A DNA stretch of 64,000 nt from Ralstonia condita (GCF_958405655.1 NZ_CATYWO010000003.1:186001-250000); one strand, 5' to 3'; shown: positions 16,803 to 26,088, counted from the stretch's first letter. A program made the numbers and translations. The notes: generated from the letters alone by a model not told the origin.

Positions 16803-18092
16803 TCAGATGCCGGCCTGAGCAACCGCCTCGATCCGGGCCTGATGCACGGCTGGCTTGATTTGGGCAGGGTGGTCAGCATGGCGGCTGGCCACCGCGCCGG
16901 CATCAATGGAAGCTGCTGCCTGCAGCGCCGCCAGCAGCCGTTCCGCTTGCGGATAGGCGCGCGCCTCGAAGCCGAGGCGTCCGCGGGCATCGGCCTCGCA
17001 GGCTTGCAGCACCTGGACGAATCGGTCCGGCTTGCGCAGAGCGTCGCAACGTTCGAGCAGACGGACCAGCGCGGCAGCATCAAAGCCCTCGCTGCGATGG
17101 ATGTTGCCGTGCTCGCGTGCAACGACCAGCGCCAGCTCGCGGCACTCGGTCGGCACGCGCAGGCGCCGACAGACCGCTTCGATCATCGGCACGCTGCGTC
17201 CTTCGTGGCCGATGTGGCGCGGCAACACATCATGCGGCGTCGTACCCTTGCCGAGGTCGTGCACCAGCGCGGCAAAGCGCACCGGCAACGATGCGCCCAT
17301 CGCGGCGGCCGTCTCGATGACCATCATGGTGTGCACGCCGGTATCCACCTCGGGGTGATAGTCGGCACGCTGCGGCACACCCCACAGGCGATCAAGCTCG
17401 GGCAACAGGCGCGCCAGCGCCCCGCAATCACGCAGCACGGCGAACAGGCGGGCGGGATGCGCCTCCATCAGGCCGCGCGCGATCTCCTGCCACACGCGCT
17501 CGGGCACCAATGCATCGACCTCGCCCGCCTGCACCATGTGCTGCATCAGCGCGTTGGTCTCGGGCGCCACGTGGAAATCAGCGAAGCGCGCGGCAAAGCG
17601 CGCCACGCGCAGGATCCGGACGGGGTCTTCGGCAAACGCGTCAGACACATGCCGGAACGTGCGTGAGGACAGGTCAGCCCGCCCGCCGTACGGATCGACA
17701 ACCGGGCCGACCAGCGCGCCGTCTTCCGCCACACGCTGGGCCATCGCGTTGACCGTCAGGTCACGGCGGATGAGATCGTCTTCCAGCGTGACGTCGGGGG
17801 CGTAGTACACCGAGAAGCCCTTGTAGCCGGCCGCCGTCTTGCGCTCGGTGCGCGCGAGCGCGTATTCCGCATGCGTGACCGGATGGAGGAAGACGGGAAA
17901 ATCCTTGCCGACGGCGCGAAAGCCACGCGCCTCCATCGCTTCGGGCGTAGCGCCGACGACGACGTAGTCGCGATCCTGCACCGGCAGCCCGAGCAGCGCG
18001 TCACGAATGGCGCCGCCCACGGCATACACATCAAGCCCGTGCGTGGCGGGGTCGACGACGGCCTCGCCCGCGGATACCACGCGCTCCGTCAT
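16803..18092 (-). CDS. cca: tRNA nucleotidyltransferase with HD domain
   Basis: Adds or repairs the 3' CCA of tRNA. The 429-aa protein has the nucleotidyltransferase motif YAVGGAIRDALLG (residue ~23), metal aspartates in DRDYVVVG, the RRDLTVNAMA block, the tRNA-binding middle region with EDPVRILRVARFAARF, and a C-terminal HD phosphohydrolase domain (LVHDLGKG), as in E. coli Cca. It ends 14 bases from the convergent binding-protein gene and its start overlaps the upstream GST stop by four bases, so it is the second gene of a leftward pair. Confidence 0.96.
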   Translation of the reverse strand: MTERVVSAGEAVVDPATHGLDVYAVGGAIRDALLGLPVQDRDYVVVGATPEAMEARGFRAVGKDFPVFLHPVTHAEYALARTERKTAAGYKGFSVYYAPDVTLEDDLIRRDLTVNAMAQRVAEDGALVGPVVDPYGGRADLSSRTFRHVSDAFAEDPVRILRVARFAARFADFHVAPETNALMQHMVQAGEVDALVPERVWQEIARGLMEAHPARLFAVLRDCGALARLLPELDRLWGVPQRADYHPEVDTGVHTMMVIETAAAMGASLPVRFAALVHDLGKGTTPHDVLPRHIGHEGRSVPMIEAVCRRLRVPTECRELALVVAREHGNIHRSEGFDAAALVRLLERCDALRKPDRFVQVLQACEADARGRLGFEARAYPQAERLLAALQAAASIDAGAVASRHADHPAQIKPAVHQARIEAVAQAGI

Positions 18093-18778
18093 CGATTGGC
18101 CGCGACCAGCGGTGCCTCGTCCAGGCCGGTGCGGTACGGCTCGTCGTCGGCGAGGAAGTCATGCTCGGCGCGTGCGCCGTCGATCCACTCCTGCATGGCA
18201 GGCAGGTTGAGGATATGGTCGGCGTAGGCCTTGGCGGCTTCGGGCAGGCGCACGCCATAAGTGGCGAAGCGGCTGACCACCGGCGCGTAGAACGCGTCGG
18301 CCACGGTGAAATGGCCAAACAGGAACGGCCCGTGCGCAGCGTACTGCTGACGCAGCTCGGTCCAGATGGCGGCGATGCGATCGATGTCGCGCTGCACGGC
18401 CACGTTCCAGCCCATGCCGGGCAGCATGGCAGTGACGTTCATCGGCATGTTGCTGCGCAGGTTGCCGAAGCCGGAATGCATCTCGGCGCAGATCGAGCGG
18501 GCGTGCGCGCGGGCTTTCGGGTCCTGCGGCCACAGTTGCGCGCGCGGAAACCGCTCGGCCAGCGTCTCGCAGATGGCGAGGGAATCCCACACGGTCATGT
18601 CGCCATCCACCAGCACGGGCACGCGGCCAGCGGGCGAGTAGCGGCCCACGTCGGCGGCAAAGCTCTCGCTCAGCAGGCGCACGCGGATCTCCTCGAACGG
18701 AATGCCGGCCTGCTTGGCCAGCAACCACGGGCGTAACGACCACGACGAATAGTTCTTGTTGCCGATGACCAGTTTCAT
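18089..18778 (-). CDS. Glutathione S-transferase family protein
   Basis: Cytosolic GST-like protein of 229 aa. The thioredoxin-fold N-terminal domain starts MKLVIGNKNYSSWSLRPWLLAKQAGIPFEE and contains the glutathione-binding GRVPVLVDGDMTVWDSLAICETL (residues ~48-70). The all-helical C-terminal domain follows (HFTVADAFYAPVVSRFATYGV). The serine-rich start NYSSWS is typical of a bacterial GST subgroup where Ser replaces the usual Tyr. Substrate is unknown. The ATG at 18778 gives the standard N-terminus. It overlaps cca, probably only for transcriptional convenience. Confidence 0.9.
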   Translation of the reverse strand: MKLVIGNKNYSSWSLRPWLLAKQAGIPFEEIRVRLLSESFAADVGRYSPAGRVPVLVDGDMTVWDSLAICETLAERFPRAQLWPQDPKARAHARSICAEMHSGFGNLRSNMPMNVTAMLPGMGWNVAVQRDIDRIAAIWTELRQQYAAHGPFLFGHFTVADAFYAPVVSRFATYGVRLPEAAKAYADHILNLPAMQEWIDGARAEHDFLADDEPYRTGLDEAPLVAANR

Positions 18779-18985
18779 GATTCCCGTCCTTGGAGAGTGC
18801 ACCGTGATTGTTGTTGGAAGGTCGCCGGCACGGCGCCGGAACGCTCGGGTCGCGGGCGCAGGCAGGGGCTGTGGCGTGGGGCGAACGAGCCATTCTAGCC
18901 CCGCGCTGCACTGCCACAAAATGAAACGGATTGGCCAATGTTGCTAAGGCGGCTCACACATGCGCCGGCGATGCCGGGCGTCACG

Positions 18986-19990
18986 TCAGCGATGCACCCG
19001 CGTCCGGGCGGCGCGCAATCCGTTGTCGGATCCGAGACCGGCCAGCGCGGGCAGCATCACCGCTTCCATGCCGAGCGGGTGGATCCCCAGCTCCGGCGCG
19101 ACAGGATCGGCGCTGACATTGTCCACGCGCATGGAGTCGAGGTTGTCGCGGGAGATCGGCGCGCCAGGGAGGTGCTCGAACAGCGCGGCCTGCATGCGGC
19201 CAAGGCCCCCAGGCAGCGGCATGATCCAGCGTGGGTGCCCACTGGCGCGCCCGGCAAAGCGCATCAACTCGGCCAGCGTATAGACACGCGGCCCGACGAG
19301 CGTATAGGCGTGCCGGATGGTGGCCGGGTTGTCGAGCGCGTTGATGAACGCGGCGGCAACGTCATCCACGTACACGGGCTGAAAGCGTGCTTCTGCGCAC
19401 GCCAATGGCACAAACGGCGCCATGCGCTGCATACGTGCGAACAGATTCAGGAAATGATCCTGCGGGCCGAACACCACGGAGGGGCGGAACACCGTCCAGT
19501 CCAGTTCGCTGTTCATGACCACGCGTTCGCCATCGCCCTTGCTGCGCAGGTACATCGACGGGCCGGCGGGATCGGCGCCCAGTGCGCTCATGTGCAGCAG
19601 CCGGTTCACCCCATGCCTGCGGCACGCCTTGACGATGCGGCGCGGCAGTTCAACGTGCAGGCGCTGGAAGTTCGGGCCATAGGGCATCTCGCGCACGTCG
19701 TGCAGCGTGCCGACGAGGTTGATGACCGCACAGTGCTCGCCGCCATGCTCCGTCAGCGCCAGGAAGAGGGCATCCAGGGCATCGTCGGCGTAGATGTCGG
19801 CGTCCATGACGTCCACACGTGGCAACAGCGTCAGGTTGTGCGCCCGGGCAGATTCGGCGTCGCGCGTGGGCACGATCACGCGGCCCTCGGGCAGGCCGGG
19901 CGCGGCAAAGGTTTCTGTCACCAGCCGCGAGAGCAATTGCGTGCCGATGAAGCCCGTGCCGCCAAAGACGAGCAGATTGGAGGTATGCAT
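18986..19990 (-). CDS. NDUFA9-like NAD(P)-dependent epimerase/reductase
   Basis: Short-chain dehydrogenase of the atypical/extended type, 334 aa, related to the complex I accessory protein NDUFA9 and bacterial counterparts. The dinucleotide motif GGTGFIGTQLLSRL is at residues ~10-23, INLVGTLHD at ~90, and a modified active site MYLRSKGDGERVV in which Tyr and Lys are kept. The C-terminal half contains FRPSVVFGPQDHFLNLF and the membrane-surface-like tail. No complex I genes are nearby. The exact reaction is unknown; it may act on ubiquinone or lipid metabolism. Confidence 0.82.
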   Translation of the reverse strand: MHTSNLLVFGGTGFIGTQLLSRLVTETFAAPGLPEGRVIVPTRDAESARAHNLTLLPRVDVMDADIYADDALDALFLALTEHGGEHCAVINLVGTLHDVREMPYGPNFQRLHVELPRRIVKACRRHGVNRLLHMSALGADPAGPSMYLRSKGDGERVVMNSELDWTVFRPSVVFGPQDHFLNLFARMQRMAPFVPLACAEARFQPVYVDDVAAAFINALDNPATIRHAYTLVGPRVYTLAELMRFAGRASGHPRWIMPLPGGLGRMQAALFEHLPGAPISRDNLDSMRVDNVSADPVAPELGIHPLGMEAVMLPALAGLGSDNGLRAARTRVHR

Positions 19991-20115
19991 GATGGCATCT
20001 CCAAAACGATGGGGGGACTCCACCACAATACAACCCCGAGGGGATCGCCCCCAAGAGGTAGTACAGCCGCGTGCAGCTGGCCGCACGGTTGTGATGGCCA
20101 GTTCGCGCGGCGCCA

Positions 20116-20144
20116 TGAAAAACGCCTGCCGTGCGGCAGGCGTT
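20116..20144 (-). terminator. Rho-independent terminator of slt
   Basis: Perfect stem AACGCCTGCC / GGCAGGCGTT with a four-base loop; read leftward it is followed by TTTTTC. It lies 20 bases after the slt stop. Confidence 0.85.
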
Positions 20145-20164
20145 CCAAGTGGCGCGGCTGTCGT

Positions 20165-22117
20165 TCAGGGCAGCTCGTCGGGTGTGACCGATTCCGGCGC
20201 CACCTTGCCCAGGCGATCCTTCAGCGACTGAGGCCGCCCCGTCAGCAGTGCGCCGTAGTACGTGGCATTGGACAGCACATTCTTCACGTACGTACGCGTC
20301 TCGTTGAACGGGATCGTCTCGGCGAAGATCGCGCCTTCCACCGGGCGGGTCAGCGTCGAGCGCCAGCGCTTCGGCCGGCCCGGCCCTGCGTTGTAGCCAG
20401 CGGTGGCCAGCGTCATCGAGCTATCGAGGTCGGTCAGGATCATCGACAGATAGCTCGTACCGAGCAGCACGTTGGTGTCGATATCGCTCATCTGCGTGGG
20501 GCGGAAGCCCGGCAGGCCGATCTTCTTGGCGACACGCCGGGCGGTTTCCGGCATCACCTGCATCAGGCCGGAGGCGCCCACCGACGAGCGCGCATCCATG
20601 ATGAAGCGCGACTCCTGTCGGATGAGGCCATACGCCCAGGCCACATCCAGACCGACGGCGTCGGCGTTGCGCTCGACCACGTTGCGGAACGGCGTGGGGA
20701 AGCGCAAGGAGAAATCATGCTCGGCCTTGGTCTTGTCGGCCGAATTGACTGCGCGGTCCAGCAGCCCGAGCTTGCGTCCGTATTCGGCCGCGGCCAGGAG
20801 CTCACGGTCGCTCATGTTGCGCAGCTCCCAGTTCCACTCGCGGTTGCCTTCAAAGCGCAGGTTCAAGTCATACAGCTTCTTGGCGCGGCCGAAGCCCGGA
20901 TGGTTGCGGCCCATCACGTCGATCTCGGCATCGGTCACCGTCGTGCGTGGCGGCACGGTAATGCGCTGGCCGAGCTCCTCCAGCGCGAGCTGGCCATAGA
21001 AGTTGTACTGCCCGGCAATCGACTGGAACTGCTGCCTGGCTTCGTCGTTCCGGTTGTCTGCCTTGAGCGCGCGGCCATACCAGTACGTCCAGGCCGGATC
21101 GCGGCTGCGCAGGCTCGGACGCATGGCTTCGATGGCCTGGCGCACCATCTTCCAGTCGCCGGCGCGCAGGGCGGTGCGCACACGCCATTCCTGTGAATCG
21201 TCGGACAGCCAGGCATCGCCGCCGAGCTTCATCTGGCGGCGATAGGCATCGAGCGCATCAGGCGTCTGCTTCTTGGCGGCGTACTGGCCGATCACGCCCC
21301 AGCCCGCGCCTTGCTCCTCGCGCGAGAGGCTGCCGCTCTGCGAGAAAAGATACGCCGTCGCCTGTGAAGGATCATTGCGCGCCATGCGCGTCACATTGGC
21401 CAGCGTGTCGTTGTCGACACGGTCACCATCGGGCAGCACGGCGGCAATGCGCGAGGCCTGCGTGACAAGGTTCTGCTCCAGCGACAGCCGCGCCGCAAAC
21501 GCCACGTCCGCCCGCGTGAACTGGTTCGACTGTGCCAGATAGCCAATCAGATCGACACAGCCTTCGCCGTAGCCCTTCGGATCGAGCAGCGTGGTACGCG
21601 CGTCGGCGGCCACGTTCTGGCCCTTCATCGCGCGCGAGAGCAGGGCATAGCACTCGACCTGCGTGTCGTCCTTCAGCACGAACTTCGGATATTCGACGTC
21701 GAAGGTCGCCCAGTCGCGCTTCTTGCCGAGCACGAGCAGCCAGTCATTGCGCAGGCGGTCGGCAATGGCCTCGCCCTCGTAGCGCTGCAGGAACGAGCGG
21801 ATCTCGTCCTCCGGCGCGTCGGTGCGCGCATAGCCGCTGGCGTCGAACAACTGCGGCTTGATGCGGAAATACTGTACGTAAGATTGGATCGGGTAGTCCG
21901 CCAGGCTGTCGGCCAGCTCCCAGCTGCGGGACACATCATTGCGACGCGCGGCATTGCGCAACTCGATAAACGCGTCATCCGGATTGGCGGGAATGCCCTG
22001 CGGTGCCTGACGCTTGGCGGCCATCGCCAGGGGCGCCGGGCCGATCACGCTCATGCCGACCACGCCCGCGAAAGCCAGCGCGACTGCGCGATATACTGCC
22101 TTGGCCTTGAATGTCAT
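20165..22117 (-). CDS. slt: Soluble lytic murein transglycosylase (Slt70-like)
   Basis: Periplasmic enzyme that cleaves peptidoglycan glycan strands with formation of 1,6-anhydro ends. The 650-aa protein has a signal peptide (residues 1-33, ending PAPLAMA), a long alpha-superhelical U-shaped domain (~40-450), and a C-terminal lysozyme-like SLT domain with the catalytic glutamate in LIRQESRFI, then SSVGASGLMQVMPETA and AGYNAGPGRPKRW. The length matches Slt70. It is divergent from the 5-formyl-THF cyclo-ligase gene (45 bases apart) and closed by a strong terminator, so it is monocistronic. Confidence 0.95.
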   Translation of the reverse strand: MTFKAKAVYRAVALAFAGVVGMSVIGPAPLAMAAKRQAPQGIPANPDDAFIELRNAARRNDVSRSWELADSLADYPIQSYVQYFRIKPQLFDASGYARTDAPEDEIRSFLQRYEGEAIADRLRNDWLLVLGKKRDWATFDVEYPKFVLKDDTQVECYALLSRAMKGQNVAADARTTLLDPKGYGEGCVDLIGYLAQSNQFTRADVAFAARLSLEQNLVTQASRIAAVLPDGDRVDNDTLANVTRMARNDPSQATAYLFSQSGSLSREEQGAGWGVIGQYAAKKQTPDALDAYRRQMKLGGDAWLSDDSQEWRVRTALRAGDWKMVRQAIEAMRPSLRSRDPAWTYWYGRALKADNRNDEARQQFQSIAGQYNFYGQLALEELGQRITVPPRTTVTDAEIDVMGRNHPGFGRAKKLYDLNLRFEGNREWNWELRNMSDRELLAAAEYGRKLGLLDRAVNSADKTKAEHDFSLRFPTPFRNVVERNADAVGLDVAWAYGLIRQESRFIMDARSSVGASGLMQVMPETARRVAKKIGLPGFRPTQMSDIDTNVLLGTSYLSMILTDLDSSMTLATAGYNAGPGRPKRWRSTLTRPVEGAIFAETIPFNETRTYVKNVLSNATYYGALLTGRPQSLKDRLGKVAPESVTPDELP

Positions 22118-22162
22118 CTCCTGCCCCGTCCAATCATCCGAGTTACATCGCCGAATTATCCC

Positions 22163-22768
22163 ATGCCAGCCCTAGGGAACCCGCACGATCCGGCGAACCC
22201 CACGACGCCCATCGAATCGCGCCGCACGCTGCGCACCATGTTGCTCGATGCACGCGCTGCGCTGCCGGAGCGCGTTGCCCACGATGCCGCGCTGGCACGT
22301 CACCTGGCCAGCCTGCTGCACGCGCTGCCCATCAAACGCCTGGCCGCCTACTGGCCAACGCAGGGCGAGTTCGATGCGTTGACCGTGCTGGCCCATTGGC
22401 TGGCCGCCGATGCCACGCGTAGCGCGCTGCTGCCTGTGGTGACAGACAAGTTTTCACCGCTGCAGTTTCGGCGATGGACGCCCGATTGTGAAATGACGCC
22501 GGGCGCCTACGGCATCCCCATCCCCCGCTCGGGCGAGATGGAAACGCCCGATGCCTTGCTGATCCCGTGCGTGGGATTCGACGCGCAACGCTATCGCATC
22601 GGCTACGGCGGCGGCTTCTACGACCGCACCCTCGCCGCGCTGCACGCCGCAGGGCACCGCCCGCGCACCATCGGCGTGGCATTCGAAGTGAACCGGGTGG
22701 AATCGATCGCGCCGCAAGCGCACGACATCGCGCTCGACTGCATCGTCACCGAACGCGGCGCGTTTTGA
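22163..22768 (+). CDS. 5-formyltetrahydrofolate cyclo-ligase
   Basis: Converts 5-formyl-THF with ATP to 5,10-methenyl-THF, rescuing folate from a dead-end form. The 201-aa protein has the N-terminal RRTLRTMLLDARAAL segment, the substrate region AYWPTQGEFDALTV, and the signature VGFDAQRYRIGYGGGFYDR with the ATP-binding glycine loop. The first ATG that gives normal length is at 22163. A one-carbon cluster (metF, ahcY) lies convergently just downstream. Confidence 0.93.
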   Translation: MPALGNPHDPANPTTPIESRRTLRTMLLDARAALPERVAHDAALARHLASLLHALPIKRLAAYWPTQGEFDALTVLAHWLAADATRSALLPVVTDKFSPLQFRRWTPDCEMTPGAYGIPIPRSGEMETPDALLIPCVGFDAQRYRIGYGGGFYDRTLAALHAAGHRPRTIGVAFEVNRVESIAPQAHDIALDCIVTERGAF

Positions 22769-22776
22769 CCGCGCCG

Positions 22777-23181
22777 TCAGCGCTTTCGGATCGTTTTCCT
22801 GGCAGCGGTGCGCTTCGGCCTCGCGGCTTTGGCATTCGCCTCGCGCAGCGCGGCCTCAATGGCTAAGCGCACCCAGTCCCGTAACGGCTGCCCACCGTCA
22901 AGCGCCTCCGACGGCGTGCTCAGATAGCCGGTCATGCTGATGGTGCGGCCGTTGCGCTCGTAACTGAACGGCGTGCACCTTTCTGCGAGGAAACGATCGC
23001 GCGTGAGGTCGTCCACGCGCAGGTAAGACGTGCCGCGCAGCACCAGCGCAAACACGATGTCGTCGTAATACAGCGCGGCGCCGCTGAACATCCGGCGGGC
23101 GCGGATCTCGCCGATCTGCGCCGCCAGCGGCCGGAGTTCGTCCAGCAGCCAGGCGATCAGCGGATCGGGCGCGGCTGCCAT
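22777..23181 (-). CDS. TfoX N-terminal domain protein
   Basis: Protein of 134 aa made only of the TfoX/Sxy N-terminal domain plus a basic tail (residues ~112-134, Lys/Arg-rich). Typical blocks are IGEIRARRMFSGAALYYDDIVFALV, YLRVDDLTRDRF and PFSYERNGR. Full-length TfoX regulates competence in gamma-proteobacteria, whereas single-domain versions such as this have no firm function. It starts 30 bases after the metF stop and may be the last gene of the ahcY transcript. Confidence 0.85.
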   Translation of the reverse strand: MAAAPDPLIAWLLDELRPLAAQIGEIRARRMFSGAALYYDDIVFALVLRGTSYLRVDDLTRDRFLAERCTPFSYERNGRTISMTGYLSTPSEALDGGQPLRDWVRLAIEAALREANAKAARPKRTAARKTIRKR

Positions 23182-23211
23182 GACGATCTCCCTTGCCGTG
23201 CGCTTTCCTGG

Positions 23212-24042
23212 TTACAGGCCGAGACGCTGCCAGATGGCACGCGTGGAGCCTGCTGCGTTGAGCGTGTAGAAATGCAGGCCCGGCGCGCCGCCTTGCAGCA
23301 GGCGGTCGCACATGGCCGTCACCACGTCCAGGCCGAAGGCGCGGATCGATTCACGGTCATCGCCGAAGCCCTCCAGGCGCTTGGCGATCCAGCGCGGCAC
23401 TTCCGCGCCGCACATCTCGGAAAAGCGCATCAGTTGCGACGAATTCGTGATCGGCATGATGCCGGGCACGATGGGCACGTCCACGCCCAGCTTGCGTGCG
23501 TCGTCGACGAACTGGAAATACGCGTCGGCGTTGAAGAAATACTGCGTGATGGCAGAGTCCGCACCGGCCTTCACCTTGCGGGCAAAGTTCTCCAGATCCT
23601 GCCGTGCGGAGCGGGCCTGCGGGTGGTACTCGGGGTACGCCGCCACTTCAATGTGGAATGCGTTGCCGGTTTCCTGGCGGATGAACTCAACCAGCTCGTT
23701 GGCGAAGCGGAATTCACCGATCTCGCCCATGCCCGATGGCATGTCGCCGCGCAGGGCCACGATGCGGCGGATGCCATGCTCGCGATACGTGTTGAGGATG
23801 TTGCGGATGTTTTCGCGCGACGAACCCACGCACGACAAGTGCGGCGCCGCTTCGATGCCTTCGCGCTGGATCTCCACCACGGCGTCGAGGGTGCCCTGTT
23901 GCGTGGTGCCGCCCGCGCCGAACGTCACGGAAATGAAGCGCGGCTTGAGCGGGGAGAGCTGCGCGCGCGTATTGCGCAGCTTCTCGGCGCCTTCCGCCGT
24001 CTTGGGCGGGAAGAATTCGAAACTGAATTGACGGTCTTGCAT
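23212..24042 (-). CDS. metF: 5,10-methylenetetrahydrofolate reductase
   Basis: FAD enzyme reducing methylene-THF to 5-methyl-THF for methionine synthesis. The 276-aa protein opens SFEFFPPKTAEG with the catalytic glutamate, has VTFGAGGTT, then the ALRGDMPSG and ADSAITQYFFNADAY blocks of the TIM barrel. Length is near that of E. coli MetF. It is third behind the SAH riboswitch (ahcY, holin-like gene, metF), with 18 bases to the gene upstream, so SAH should raise expression of both ahcY and metF, the methyl-cycle steps that clear SAH and rebuild methionine. Confidence 0.95.
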   Translation of the reverse strand: MQDRQFSFEFFPPKTAEGAEKLRNTRAQLSPLKPRFISVTFGAGGTTQQGTLDAVVEIQREGIEAAPHLSCVGSSRENIRNILNTYREHGIRRIVALRGDMPSGMGEIGEFRFANELVEFIRQETGNAFHIEVAAYPEYHPQARSARQDLENFARKVKAGADSAITQYFFNADAYFQFVDDARKLGVDVPIVPGIMPITNSSQLMRFSEMCGAEVPRWIAKRLEGFGDDRESIRAFGLDVVTAMCDRLLQGGAPGLHFYTLNAAGSTRAIWQRLGL

Positions 24043-24060
24043 GACAGAGAACCTTGCGCC

Positions 24061-24402
24061 TCACTCGCGCAGCAACAGGCCGGAGAGCAGCCAGGAGATC
24101 ACGCTATACAGGATGGAACCCAGCAGCGCCGCGCCGAAGCTGGCCACCTGGAAACCCGCCAGCAGGTTGCCGACAAACAGGAACAGCAGCGCGTTGATCA
24201 CGAAAATGAAAAGCCCGAGCGTCAGCAGCGTCACCGGCAGGGTCAGGATCACCAGGACCGGGCGGATCAGCGTGTTCACCAGACCGAGTACCAACGCCGC
24301 GATCAAGGCGGAGCCGAACCCGTTGATGTGGATGCCCTTGAGCAGATAGGCAACAAGAAGCAACGCCAGCGCGTTGATGACCCAGACAGCGAGCAGTCTC
24401 AT
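24061..24402 (-). CDS. Four-helix membrane protein (phage holin family 4-like)
   Basis: Small membrane protein of 113 aa with four hydrophobic helices covering nearly the whole chain (about residues 1-22, 28-48, 55-78, 85-110). The pattern matches the YvlD/phage holin family 4 group of uncharacterised bacterial proteins; despite the name there is no phage context. It sits between ahcY and metF (54 and 18 bases), a position seen in other Burkholderiales, so it is part of the SAH-controlled operon. Its role in methyl metabolism, if any, is unknown. Confidence 0.82.
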   Translation of the reverse strand: MRLLAVWVINALALLLVAYLLKGIHINGFGSALIAALVLGLVNTLIRPVLVILTLPVTLLTLGLFIFVINALLFLFVGNLLAGFQVASFGAALLGSILYSVISWLLSGLLLRE

Positions 24403-24456
24403 GGGAAGTCCTCGGGTTGAGTGCCGGCGGCGGGAAATGCCGCCGGCAGGTACGGC

Positions 24457-25881
24457 TTAGTAGCGGTAGTGGTCAGGCTTGTACGGGCCTTCCTTGCTCA
24501 CGCCGATGTACGCGGCCTGCTGCTCGGTCAGCTCGGTCAGTTGCGCGTTCAGCTTCTTGAGCTGCAGGCGCGCGACCTTCTCGTCCAGGTGCTTGGGCAG
24601 CGTGTAGACGCCCACCGGGTACTTGTTCGAGCCCTTCACCGCTTCGGTCCACAGCTCGATCTGCGCGATGGTCTGGTTGGCGAACGAGCTGCTCATCACG
24701 TACGACGGGTGGCCCGTGGCGCAGCCCAGGTTCACCAGGCGGCCCTTGGCCAGGATGATGATCTTCTTGCCGTCCGGGAAGATCACGTGATCGACCTGCG
24801 GCTTGATCTCTTCCCACTGGTACTTCTCGACCGATGCGATGTCGATCTCGTTGTCGAAGTGCCCGATGTTGCAGACGATGGCCTGGTCCTTCATCTTGGC
24901 CATGTGGTCATGGGTGATGACGTGGTAGTTGCCGGTGGCGGTCACGAAGATGTCGCCGTGCTCGGCGGCGTAATCCATCGTCACCACGCGGTAGCCTTCC
25001 ATGGCGGCCTGCAGCGCGCAGATCGGGTCGATCTCGGTCACCCACACTTGCGCCGACAACGCGCGCAGGGCCTGGGCCGAACCCTTGCCCACGTCGCCGT
25101 AGCCGGCCACGACCGCCACCTTGCCGGCGATCATCACGTCGGTCGCGCGCTTGATACCGTCGACCAGCGATTCACGGCAGCCGTACAGGTTGTCGAACTT
25201 GCTCTTGGTGACGGAGTCGTTCACGTTGATGGCCGGGAAGCGCAGCTCGCCGCGCTGGGCCATCTGGTACAGGCGATGCACGCCCGTGGTGGTTTCTTCG
25301 GTCACGCCCTTGATGGCGTCAAGGTTGCGGCTGTAGAAGGTCGGATCCGTGGCCAGCTTGTCCTTGATGGCCGCGAACAGGAAAGTTTCTTCTTCGCTGC
25401 CCGGCTTGGTGATGACGGAGGCATCCTTCTCGGCCTTGGCGCCCAGGTGCAGCAGCAGCGTTGCGTCGCCGCCGTCGTCCAGGATCATGTTCGGCGTGCC
25501 GCCGTCGGCCCATTCGAAGATGCGGTGGGTGAAGTCCCAGTATTCCTTGAGCGATTCGCCCTTGAACGCGAACACCGGCGTGCCCGCTGCGGCAATCGCG
25601 GCGGCAGCGTGGTCCTGCGTCGAGAAGATGTTGCACGAGGCCCAGCGCACGTCGGCGCCAAGTGCCTTGAGCGTCTCGATCAGCACAGCGGTCTGGATGG
25701 TCATGTGCAGGGAGCCCGCAATGCGCGCGCCCTTGAGCGGCTGGCTTGCGGCAAACTCGTCGCGAATCGCCATCAGGCCGGGCATTTCGGTCTCGGCAAT
25801 GGCGATTTCCTTGCGGCCCCAGTCGGCCAGGCTGATGTCGGCGACGAGGTAATCGTGTTTCAGATCGTTGACAGCGTTCAT
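24457..25881 (-). CDS. ahcY: Adenosylhomocysteinase
   Basis: Hydrolyses S-adenosylhomocysteine to adenosine and homocysteine using bound NAD. The 474-aa length is that of the bacterial long form. Key blocks: GARIAGSLHMTIQTAVLIETL, CNIFSTQDHAAAAIA, NAD fold VAGYGDVGKGSAQALRALSA, FVTATGNYHVIT and the C-terminal KPDHYRY. ATG 25881 gives MNAVNDLKHDYLVADI; an upstream in-frame ATG lacks a ribosome site. It is the first gene after an SAH riboswitch, so accumulated substrate itself should switch it on. Confidence 0.97.
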   Translation of the reverse strand: MNAVNDLKHDYLVADISLADWGRKEIAIAETEMPGLMAIRDEFAASQPLKGARIAGSLHMTIQTAVLIETLKALGADVRWASCNIFSTQDHAAAAIAAAGTPVFAFKGESLKEYWDFTHRIFEWADGGTPNMILDDGGDATLLLHLGAKAEKDASVITKPGSEEETFLFAAIKDKLATDPTFYSRNLDAIKGVTEETTTGVHRLYQMAQRGELRFPAINVNDSVTKSKFDNLYGCRESLVDGIKRATDVMIAGKVAVVAGYGDVGKGSAQALRALSAQVWVTEIDPICALQAAMEGYRVVTMDYAAEHGDIFVTATGNYHVITHDHMAKMKDQAIVCNIGHFDNEIDIASVEKYQWEEIKPQVDHVIFPDGKKIIILAKGRLVNLGCATGHPSYVMSSSFANQTIAQIELWTEAVKGSNKYPVGVYTLPKHLDEKVARLQLKKLNAQLTELTEQQAAYIGVSKEGPYKPDHYRY

Positions 25882-25999
25882 TGGGATCACTCCAAGAAGA
25901 TTGGGTGACCGCACGCTGGAGAGATGACTACGGAGACGGAGCCCATTCCTCCGGGCCCGGATAGATGCGTTCTCGCCATCGTGTCAGTCACGATACTGC

Positions 26000-26072
26000 G
26001 AGCGCCGTTTGAACTTCCGAGCCTGGCGGCCGCCCTGTCGAGACATGGGCCGGTCGTTGCAACGCTCCTCGG
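26000..26072 (-). ncRNA. SAH riboswitch upstream of ahcY
   Basis: Reading leftward, the element runs CCGAGGAGCGTTGCAACG, a variable hairpin, then CCAGGCTCGG, AAGTTCAAACGGCGCTC. This is the known S-adenosylhomocysteine riboswitch core: stem CCGAG/CTCGG, the loop GAGCG that pairs with the 3' CGCTC as pseudoknot, and the conserved TTCAAACGG linker. It ends about 118 bases before the ahcY ATG. The family is an ON switch that binds SAH and not SAM, first described upstream of such methyl-cycle genes in beta-proteobacteria including Ralstonia. Confidence 0.93.
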
Positions 26073-26082
26073 AATGTGCTGG

Positions 26083-26088
26083 ATTGTA
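26083..26088 (-). promoter_or_regulatory. -10 element for the ahcY transcript
   Basis: TACAAT on the minus strand, 10 bases before the riboswitch begins, so transcription would start at about the first base of the aptamer. No good -35 is visible at the expected distance. Confidence 0.5.

Noticed and set aside
24061..24402. Phage origin suggested by the holin-like protein
   Set aside because: It is a YvlD-like housekeeping membrane protein within a methyl-cycle operon; there are no phage genes around.
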